Source of the DNA: Aphrocallistes beatrix
Taxonomy: Eukaryota > Porifera > Hexactinellida > Sceptrulophora > Aphrocallistidae
Reading direction: 5' to 3'
Assembly (NCBI GenBank): GCA_963281255.1
Contig: OY725496.1
Span: 4,069,723-4,133,722, forward strand
Length of the DNA: 64,000 nt
Made by a program: the position numbers and the translations under genes. The notes beneath the pieces are model-generated. The model had not been told where the DNA came from and ran no database searches. It saw only the letters and a list, made by a program, of their open reading frames with translations. Below are positions 11,230 to 19,517 of the stretch, one piece after another. Within the stretch, counting starts at the first letter, position 1. Every line of letters starts with the position of its first letter.

Positions 11230-12741
11230 TCTCTTCTAGAAACTCAACCGATGAATTTTTATAAGCTAATTGTAACCAGAACAGTGTTCCACAGACGAAC
11301 TTAACTAATATATGCAATGGTTTGAGCCTATCTTATTACAACATGGTAAAGGAAATTATAATACGGACATAATGTAGATATTTGAATGAGCTAACTAATC
11401 TACTACGAAAAGGATACTGAATGCTCTATACTGTATGTGGCATACATTCCGTGACCAGCATTTCCAATCGAAACCAAAATGAGCCGAGATACTACAAAAA
11501 TAATTTTACTCAATTTAGTGACTTATTCAATATCATAAATACTTCTGGATCCTACCAAGTTGGGATCTATGAAGTCGTCGTTCAATATGACAATGCAGTG
11601 CCGGCGGAAGTGGTCAGGCCAGTCAGGCCATGACCTGACCACTTATGTTAATGAGTAATACTAAAAGGCGTAGGAGGCCTGACCACTATAGGGATCATAG
11701 GCTCCGAACCCGGGGGGGGGCTCGAGCCCCCCCTGGATTCAAGGATGGCCCATAGACACAATACAAAATTTAGGGCTGAGCCCCCCCTGGAACCCCGAAA
11801 TTGTCCTTAGATTTCGAAAAGTTCGGCACCCTGATAGGGATGGTGAAGCAATGGACCTGACCACTTTACAGCTGCTTCAGCTGACCTTGCAATGAATGGG
11901 TGAGACCAAAATAAAAACTAAACAAAGTCAGATATTAAGTTTATATTGGAGTATTCAGTTCGCTTACTGAAGTAGAAATTCTTTTATTCATAGAGAATAC
12001 TGTTTGGTCAGGTATGTCCTAGGGCTAGTTCAGCTCATGCGTATAAGGAATTCTTACATTGAATAACTTAAGCCACTCTCGTGTAACAATAAGTAAGCGG
12101 TAGTGGTCGAAGTTAGCTATTTTTAGTAACATAACTCACAGACCGCAGGTGCGTATTTTTTAGAGGAATAAAAGTTTAAAACGAACAACAATAATCAACA
12201 GGTAACTCTTCCATAAGTTAACTCTATTCTAGAGTACAAGTACGGTTACATGTAAGGCTTACAATCCCGGTATCCTGAAGCTTTTTTCCTCCAGGATTGA
12301 ATCCCGGGATTTATTTCTCAATCGTACCACTAAATTGTATCGTGTGCCATCAAATTGTGTCGCATGCTATCAAATTGTGACTCCACCGCCCGTAAGAATC
12401 GTGAAGTACTCGTACATTAATTATCTCTAAGCTTTAACTCGAGATTTGGAACATATGGGAGCGACTGGTCTTATTCCATCTATCCTTCCATCTTATATAT
12501 TAAAACGCTAGGATTTTTTTGGTGTGTTTATCCGAATTGATTGAAGAATTGGCAAGTCATAGAGATATGAAAATTGGCATGTAGGTGTCAAATGATGAAT
12601 CTACGATTAATTGAGTTCGAAGATCTAAGCGAAATTTTGTTACCTTTTCTATACAATCTATATGGCTTCACTCTCTGAATAGAAAACAGTACGACACTAC
12701 AATTGACTGTCACTGTTATTAATACTTTAATGCAGTGGCTG

Positions 12742-12788
12742 CGGCCCGATTAACTGACTGAATGCAGTTCAGTCAGTTAATCGGGCCG
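12742..12788. repeat. Perfect 21-bp inverted repeat (hairpin)
   Basis: Arms at 12742-12762 and 12768-12788 are exact reverse complements separated by the 5-base loop TGCAG. The arm begins CGGCCCGATTAACTGACTG. Nothing in the arms resembles an intrinsic terminator. It is probably a mobile-element end or relic. Confidence 0.85.
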
Positions 12789-12900
12789 TATCTTCAGCTG
12801 ATCCAGCGTTACCGTCAGCCAAATGGGCCGTGAACCCTTGATCTACATGAGGAATTAGTAACAGCCAATTACCAGTACATAATAGCAATAAGCTTTTTAC

Positions 12901-13056
12901 CGGGTAGTACCCGGCATTCACTCTGGGCCGCCCGGCAATTGCCGGGTAACCGGGTGGGTTACGACGCCTATGGCGGGCAACCTTAATCCTTAAGTGGGCC
13001 CCAAATCTGTCAGTTCTTGTTACGATCACACCACCATGGCCGTAGCAAGAACTGAC
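12901..13056. repeat. Cluster of GC-rich palindromes
   Basis: The cluster includes the perfect 16-bp palindrome CCCGGCAATTGCCGGG (about 12931-12946) and ACCGGGTAGTACCCGG nearby (about 12899-12914). A near-perfect 16-bp inverted repeat lies at 13009-13024 and 13041-13056 (GTCAGTTCTTGTTACG, one mismatch). These sit in otherwise AT-rich DNA, which suggests an inserted non-autonomous element. Confidence 0.65.
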
Positions 13057-13401
13057 ACTAGAAACCTATATGGTAGCAATGTAACAACTAAAATTATACT
13101 TGTAAAAGCAAAAATAAGTAAAATAAATTGAATCACCCATAGCATTCTATATACTAAGGCAATGGCACTCACCAAAAAATTAGTACCATGGATTGGTTAA
13201 ATACTTCAAAACCAATCATTTTGATATTGTAGATATTTCAATTTTCCATCAATTTAGGCATTCACCCACCCTGACAAACTAACTATTATTTCAGAACAAT
13301 TGAAATGAGATATATTATTTGGTTTTTAATGCACATAGTCGAATTATTTAATACTTAATACATACAAAATATCAAAAGAATAGTTAATCACAATATTGAG
13401 A

Positions 13402-13545
13402 CTTGAGGGACAGACTTGACTTAGCTTGAGAGACAGACTTGACTTAGCTTGAGAGACATACTTGACTTAGCTTGAGAGACAGACTTGACTTAGCTTGAGA
13501 GACAGACTTGACTTAGCTTGAGGGACAGACTTGACTTGACTTATA
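13402..13545. repeat. 23-bp minisatellite, six copies
   Basis: Units begin with CTTGAG at 13402, 13425, 13448, 13471, 13494 and 13517, a period of exactly 23 bp. The consensus runs CTTGAGAGACAGACTTGACT and so on, with only one or two substitutions per copy. The array is non-coding. Confidence 0.93.
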
Positions 13546-13920
13546 ATGAATAATGAACTACATTACTTAAGAAATCACTCACCCGTGATCTTGTTGTTCT
13601 GGTAGTATTCACACGTCTTGGAATGGCTCGATACCATTTTCACGACGGCACCATCTTTAGGAAATTGAAAAACTTCATGAAGTGTTCTACTCCTCTGTAA
13701 TTGGAAGTCGAGTCAGGTACGAGACAAGACATCTCGTCCAAATGATTTATGCAATTAGTATTGTCAAGTGAGGTATTATAAATGAGTAATAGAAATAATA
13801 TGCAGCAAAACAATACATTATTGTCAGGCTTTCATCCAGGCGTACTGGGTGCGCCTAGAGGCGCGTATTTGGTCCCGTGGATCATAATTAGGCGTATGAT
13901 TTAGGCGCGTGACATAAAAT

Positions 13921-14492
13921 CCTTACTATTAAAACTCGATTAATGTATGTATATATATATATATATCTGTAACGAATTGATTGAAGAAACTGCCGGTCAT
14001 AGAAAGCTAATTTTTGCCATGTGGGAGTCTTTTGGCTATGGCTCCAGTAAGTTCTGAGCTCAGAGCAAAATGTCGACTCATCATGGAATTATGACGTCAT
14101 TGTCACATTTTTAAAAGTTAAGCAACACAGTTATTCGAGCATAACTCAGCCATTATAGGAGATAGAAGACTGAAATTTTAATAGAATATGTATACTAACA
14201 TACCTCACATATGATGGAATTATCATCAAAAAATGATGACTCATCACTTTGTTATGACGTCATCATTACTCATCAAAAAAAAATTTAAAATTGTCAAATT
14301 TGGTGTTTTTTGAGTGATATCGATTATAACAGTAGGAAAGACATATTTATAGATGCTATCTCCCTTATAATTAACCAATGTGACCCCAGGCGACCGAAGG
14401 GAGCCTCCGGCAGACACGAAGTGTCTGCCAGCCACGCAGCGCAAGCAAGCGAAGCGCGTTGTATATACAATAATCGAGTTTTAATAGTAAGG
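13921..14492. mobile_element. 572-bp element with perfect 22-bp terminal inverted repeats
   Basis: The left end 13921-13942 (CCTTACTATTAAAACTCGAT...) and right end 14471-14492 are exact reverse complements. AT microsatellites adjoin both ends, just inside the left one and just outside the right one. The interior contains a GC-rich tract with nested palindromes (GGCAGACAC/GTGTCTGCC at 14409-14429) and no transposase frame. It resembles a non-autonomous fold-back/MITE-like element. I cannot identify a convincing target-site duplication. Part of the interior recurs at about 31575-31840. Confidence 0.65.
13992..14176. repeat. 185-bp direct repeat, copy 1
   Basis: Copy 1 (13992-14176) and copy 2 (14559-14743) are the same length. 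I found a single difference, GACGTCAT versus GATGTCAT. Near-identity implies a recent duplication or a shared mobile source. The 382 bp between them contains the GC-rich palindromic tract. Confidence 0.92.
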
Positions 14493-14540
14493 ATATATAT
14501 ATATACAAGCCCGCTTCGCGCTTGCTTGCGCTGCGCGGCT

Positions 14541-14561
14541 GGCGGACACTTCGTGTCCGCC
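14541..14561. repeat. GC palindrome GGCGGACAC-TTC-GTGTCCGCC
   Basis: A 9-bp-arm hairpin paired with the similar palindrome at 14409-14429. The flanking tracts (about 14424-14459 and 14511-14544) are inverted relative to each other, so the whole block can fold back on itself. Confidence 0.75.
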
Positions 14562-14743
14562 GGTCATAGAAAGCTAATTTTTGCCATGTGGGAGTCTTTT
14601 GGCTATGGCTCCAGTAAGTTCTGAGCTCAGAGCAAAATGTCGACTCATCATGGAATTATGATGTCATTGTCACATTTTTAAAAGTTAAGCAACACAGTTA
14701 TTCGAGCATAACTCAGCCATTATAGGAGATAGAAGACTGAAAT
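14559..14743. repeat. 185-bp direct repeat, copy 2
   Basis: Partner of 13992-14176. It ends 96 bp upstream of the TMEM175-like start codon, so it supplies part of that locus's promoter or 5' UTR region. Confidence 0.92.
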
Positions 14744-14839
14744 GGTCCTCTCAACTCTCGCGATTTCGCTGTTATATGAAACCATTACTCACTATTTTCT
14801 CACGATTAGTAGCATATAGGTTTTCAAACATCACACTCC

Positions 14840-16375
14840 ATGGCTTCAGAATTGCTAATACAAGCGGAATCCCCTCCAAAAGACAGCAAAAAGGAGCCAC
14901 TTCTCACCCCCAGTACTCAGAGCCAACTGCGCCTGGCCTACTTTCACTCAGAGAGACTGGAAGCGTTCTGTGACGCAGTTCTTTCGATCATTGCAACAAT
15001 TTTGATATCCCCCCTCAAGTTCTCAAAAGAACAATTGCAAGATTCTTCTCTCAGGGAACTCATACTTCTTTGCTGTATTTTCTTTCGTCGTTTCTGCTTG
15101 GTACAGACACGTTAAGATATTCTACCTCTATCCTATTGCGGATAACTTCGTTCTATGGCTAAACATCATATTTCTATTCGCTTGCAGCTTCCTGCCGTTA
15201 GCCATGGCCTTCCTTGAGATCGGAGCTGTGCCCATGGTCGTCACTCTGCTCTTTATATCTTCACTAGTGATCGGGTTGGTTCAGACAATACAAATTCTTT
15301 ATGGATATTGGCTAAGGAAATCTCTGCCTTCTTACACGGAGGATGGGCAGTACCGAAAGATTATTATTATTTTCCAAATCATTTCGTATTTAATTTCTCC
15401 AATTCTTTTATTCTTCGTTCTTTGTTTATCATTTATCGATTACTCTGCTGGACCAATTGTCACTTCTTTTGTCCTATTTTTGGTTCTTTTCAGCGGGAAA
15501 TACATCATTTTAATTGAGCGTGCTTATGCCCATTACAGACTACGCAGAAATCCAACAGATACATTCGGTTCTGAGCTAAAGAAATTCAATAATGTAGTTT
15601 CTAAGAGCAGAGTTGAATTCTTCAGTGACGGAGTGTTCGCTATTGTAGCTACGATCGTGATACTGGACACTACATCTGAATTGTCACAGATAATCTTAGA
15701 CAAAGATATCCAACTTGGAGATGGGATGGATGTCTGGGAACTAAATAACATTGCAAAAGATATTTTAAAAAAATCTAGATTTCAAATCTACAGTTACATG
15801 ATGAGTTTTCTAATGGTGTGTCTCTTCTGGTTTATTCATCATTCGATATTCCATTACATCAGACAAATGAACAGGTACATGCTGACAATTAACATGATAG
15901 CTCAGATGTTCGTTTGTTTGATTCCATTCTGTTCCAGCATACTGGTTGCCTATGCGAACCGAAGGAATGACCCTGACTTATCACTTGCCATTACCATCAC
16001 ATGTTTAGTTTTATTCTGTATCAGCATTCTCCAGTTCCTCCTCTGGATCGTGGTGAGATTCTGGACGAGAGACGGGCTCACACAAGACCTAGAACATGTA
16101 GCTGACTTGCAAATGCTAATCCGACTACTTCTAGTTCCCATACTCAGTCTTATTTTGAGCGCGATCTCATATCAAAACATGCTCTCTGTAGTAGCTTTAA
16201 CCTCCACCTTTGTTGTTATCATCCCCGCACTCATCTTGATCGAAGGAATTTACTTCCTCTACTTCCTGACCAAGCCGCACTCATCTTGATCGAAGGAATT
16301 TACTTCCTCTACTTCCTGACCAAGAAGTACTATGATCAGAAATACTTTTCGTTTCTGAAGAGAAGAGATGCTTGA
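14840..16375 (+). pseudogene. TMEM175: TMEM175-like lysosomal K+ channel, reading frame disrupted twice
   Basis: The ATG at 14840 opens a frame containing the first six-helix repeat's signature region (HSERLEAFCDAVLSIIATIL). The frame is lost near 15054. From about 15057 another frame continues with helices matching TMEM175 (FFAVFSFVVSAWYRHVKIF...), then the second repeat's FSD motif (SRVEFFSDGVFAIVATIVIL) and LFWFIHHSIFHYI. TMEM175 is the endosomal/lysosomal K+ (and H+) channel. The first repeat has FCD where the family has FSD. A 50-bp exact tandem duplication (16225-16274, 16275-16324) shifts the frame again and gives a premature stop at 16287-16289. Without it the frame would run to TGA at 16373-16375. 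A TTCTTCTCTCAG acceptor-like string precedes 15055, but no donor gives both the right phase and retention of the conserved helix. This is either a decaying gene or an assembly/haplotype artefact. Confidence 0.75.
16225..16324 (+). repeat. 50-bp exact tandem duplication in a coding end
   Basis: Two head-to-tail copies (16225-16274 and 16275-16324) are identical. Fifty is not divisible by three, so the duplication changes the C-terminus of the TMEM175-like frame. Perfect identity indicates a very recent event or an assembly join error. Confidence 0.95.
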
Positions 16376-17268
16376 TACACCAATTGAAATATAAATTGAC
16401 GGACATTGTTGATAGTTAACTAATTATAATCTGCCAATTGGTAGTGTATCTTTCTTTCTGGTGTAAGTACTTTGTAGATTCGAATATTTTGTTTATTCAA
16501 TTTATTATATATCTCTTTTTTTTCATTTATATCGATTTGATAACCAAACCTTTTAACAGATCAGGGCCTTATTTTAATATAGCCTCAAAAGGACCACTTC
16601 ACACCTGGTGTCTACGGCCTTGCAGTTGGGAAATGTAAAACATATCTTTTACACTTTTACTTACATACGCGTTCACGTTATGAACCCTACTATGTCTCAT
16701 TTCTAATTAGTTGAACTCATGATTTGAACTCGCATCCATACCCGAAGTTAGTTATGCAGTATACAAGATTTACGTATGTTGCAAGGTAATTAAAGCAAAA
16801 ACATTGGAATTTTAGAGTGACCCATTTTCATAAAATAGGTCACTCCAATATGTAGATAATGAATATTAATGGATATCTATTTCTTATGGTTTGAGGCATA
16901 ATGCTTGATGAATAAACGCAGTTAGTAATTGTATGTATAGAGTAGTGCATGGTTTTATCTAGGATTTTCCAGTCCGGCACTTTTTTGAAGGTGATAAAAG
17001 TTATATGGCACCTAAACAAGTGTTTATCTTGTAATTCCAGGGGGGATGGCACCAAAATCGAATCACACTGCAAGCACCTTGGCTCCTCGGACGATACAAG
17101 GCTGGCACCTATAAGTACCGGCCGAGCACCTAGATAAACCCCTGGAGTGGTGGTGGGGTCAAATACTTTTGTCTGGGGAAAGTATTTACATTCATCATAT
17201 CCTCACGTTTATAAAGTACGTATACTATAGTTCACCTTTGGAGTTTCACAAATATCTTTAAAAGCTGG
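16376..17268. other. Intergenic, AT-rich
   Basis: No gene seen. A short imperfect hairpin (GAGTGACC... arms) lies at 16815-16856. A TATA-like TTTATAAAG at about 17208-17216 sits some 53 bp before the next start codon. Confidence 0.55.
17208..17216 (+). promoter_or_regulatory. TATA-like box of amidohydrolase gene
   Basis: TTTATAAAG lies about 53 bp upstream of ATG 17269, a spacing that fits a short 5' UTR. The call is by position only. Confidence 0.35.
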
Positions 17269-19124
17269 ATGGCTGAGTGCAATCCCCCTCCTTCATCCTT
17301 CCCTAGCGGGCTGGTTGCAGACTCAGATAACATTAATAACTGCAGCTCTGTGGATGAAGTGGGTCTGTTAGAATGCCTATCTGAAGGGAAGGAGAAAGGA
17401 GAGGATGTGACCCTACTAGAGAACCTGTCTGCTGAGAGTGGAACGGGGGCGATCGTAGACTCCGAGGTGCTAGACTCTGTTATTCAGGAGTTATGTGGGT
17501 ATAACCCAGTAGAAGGGGAGAGTAAGAAGTACCCTTACCTCACTGCTCCCCCCAACCCTAAGAAAGGACCTGTATCTTCGTTCTGTAGATACGTGGGAGG
17601 GAGTTTCAATCGAGAGCCAGAGCATATGTTCAACGTGGAAACTGGTAATTCTTCTGTTCTAACAGAAACCTCAGATTTATAATATACAGTCAACTCTGCT
17701 TAATCGAGACATCGGTTAATTAAGGACAAGTCTCCAGGAACGAAATAGTTCCCAATACATAGAAGCTAATACTAAATTTCATTGGTTAATTGGGAACCCC
17801 GCCCAATCGGGACCAAAGTGTCCCGATTAAGCGGAGTCACCTGAATAATGTTTTAAATCCATATGCATGTAATCTGATAGGAGCAGTAGCTCTCTCAGAA
17901 GCTTGTCAGGTTCTGATTCGCGAGTGCTTCTCAGACATTTCCCCTGAAGAGGTGCTGGACTACCACACCCACATCGTGGGACATGGGGAGGACGAGGCAG
18001 GCTCCACAGGATGCTACCTGCACCCGGGAATGAAGTCCTGGAAGAATCCCGCTAAGCACCTGAAGGGGTTGGTCTTCCTCTCTGCTTGCCAGGTGTCAGA
18101 CCAGCATTCAGGAGATCTCCAGTTCGTCTCCAGGTAATACTGCTATAACTTGATGTGGTTAATTGAGAATTTGAAATACTCTCTTGCTACAACCAGACTA
18201 CTCCGTCTCAACACTCACTTCGTTCCTTCCTCTCTCCTCTCCTCCACCTCTCCATCTCCCTTCAGACACGGACACAACTGTATCCTAGCGTTCGACAAGC
18301 TCTACTCCCCTTCAGGGGCTGAAGACCTCGCCCACACCTCCCTCTACGTTCCTAACAGGTACGTGGTGGACCTCGCTAGAGACAGTCCCGGTTCCTTCTA
18401 TCCGGTGGGATCGGTACACCCATACCGACCCGACGCCCTGCAAGAGCTGGAGTGGTGCAGTGCTCACAGGATCTCCATCATAAAGTGGCTCCCCAACTCT
18501 CAGGGAATCGACCCCAGCTCTGACAAGTGCGACCAGTTCTACCACAAGATGGTGGAGCTAGACATGACACTGCTCACTCATACAGGGGAGGAACATGCGG
18601 TCAACTTTGCCTACCTTGACAACACCTACGGAAACCCACTCCTCCTGAGACGGGCGCTAAACCTGGGAGTGAGAATAATCGCAGCTCACGTGGCGACAGA
18701 GGGCTTCGCTGAAGACTTGGATTCCCAGCCGCGCAAGAAGGTGCCTTGTTTCGACCTGCTCTTGAGACTGATGAGGGAAGAGCGGTACAAGCTCAACTTA
18801 TTCGCAGACATTTCAGCAGTGACAGGCTTCAAGCGCATTCCATATCTGCAGAGACTGCTGACCGCCACGGATGTACACCCCAACCTCGTGTACGGGTCGG
18901 ACTACCCCATTCCTGCCATTAACATCGTAGTTAACGTCGGCAAGATTGTGAAGGCGGGGCTCTTGTCACAGGGAGAGGGCGCCAGTTTGAAGGAAATCTA
19001 CCATTTCAATCCTCTCCTGTTCGATTTCTGTCTCAAGAGGAGACTGACTGGACCTGATTCAGTGCGGTTTCCTGTCTCTGTGTTCAAGAGGCATCCTCGA
19101 ATAGCTCCGTACAAGCCCGCATAG
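17269..19124 (+). CDS. Amidohydrolase-2 superfamily enzyme of bacterial type, three exons
   Basis: Exons 17269-17644, 17881-18133 and 18266-19124 (TAG) join in phase to give 495 residues. The catalytic core has the metal-binding layout of the amidohydrolase superfamily: DYHTHIVGHG (HxH), IIKWLPN (possible carbamylated-Lys position), LTHTGEEHA, IAAHVATEG and YGSDYPIP (Asp). Other blocks such as VGSVHPYRPDALQELE and IYHFNPLLFDFCLKR are typical of a COG2159-like family I know mainly from proteobacteria. Substrate is unknown, but hydrolysis or decarboxylation of a small metabolite is expected. The first exon encodes an acidic, apparently disordered roughly 90-residue leader absent from the bacterial type. 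It is a candidate old horizontal transfer that has gained introns. The first intron carries a pogo-like repeat. Confidence 0.85.
17687..17843. mobile_element. Degenerate pogo/Tigger-like MITE in intron
   Basis: The left end CAGTCAACTCTGCTTAATCG and the reverse complement of the right end, CAGGTGACTCCGCTTAATCG, form imperfect terminal inverted repeats (about 20 of 25 positions). They have the CAGT...TTAATCG look of pogo-class Tc1/mariner ends. No transposase is present. It lies wholly within intron 17645-17880. Confidence 0.6.
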
Positions 19125-19517
19125 CCAGACAGCATCCTCGTACCCGAGACTGCAGACTACAGAGTCCACCGAGTTCATGCCAGATGTATTTATCTCAATC
19201 GAGTCTCAACTGCATACAAAAATTTTTAATATTAATCCTTTTTCTGTGGATTTTTAAAATAGACGAAACGGAAAATTCTCTAATATAGAAAGTATTGGCG
19301 ACCTAGGTTATTTTGCGTATCATATAGCGATGGAGAGACAATTCATCTCTCCTTTACCAAGTCAAAGTAACTTTAATTTTTCCCAACTTTGTCTTCAACA
19401 CGTCTAGTCTAAGATTACCGACACTGAAATGTGGCGATTAGAATTGAATTCCTTATTAGTCCCGTGTTGTATGAGAAATGTGACTTCCTCTCTGCCTATC
19501 GATTAGCTAATAGCCCT
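19125..19517. other. Intergenic between amidohydrolase and HERC gene
   Basis: Holds the 3' UTR of the upstream gene and the promoter of the HERC-like gene. I see no distinct element. An ATG at 19429 is in another frame and soon stops. Confidence 0.5.

Larger units (their letters stand above)
11230..14839. other. Repeat-rich intergenic region
   Basis: This 3.6 kb between NOS1AP and the TMEM175 locus contains no gene I can support. It is filled with short palindromes, a minisatellite, AT microsatellites and copies of at least one interspersed fold-back repeat, annotated separately. A CG-rich tract at 11600-11850 includes a G-run/C-run palindrome (about 11711-11734) and two similar copies of a GAGCCCCCCCTGGA motif. 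Confidence 0.7.

Noticed and set aside
12260-12316. Hairpin resembling a prokaryotic terminator (AATCCCGG..CCGGGATT)
   Set aside because: This is eukaryotic DNA, the arms are imperfect, and no gene ends there. Treated as part of the repeat landscape.
12769-13029. 86-codon minus-strand frame
   Set aside because: Runs through hairpin and palindrome repeats. No family resemblance.
14310-14624. 104-codon plus-strand frame
   Set aside because: Lies inside the fold-back/direct-repeat block. Repeated GCGAAGCG motifs produce the open frame.
15019-15054. 36-bp intron to explain the TMEM175 frame change
   Set aside because: Its length is a multiple of three, so removing it does not restore the frame. 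Longer alternatives delete the conserved helix.
19429-19517. Upstream extension of the HERC frame by 29 codons
   Set aside because: Begins at a GTG, not ATG. Family alignment places the start at 19518.
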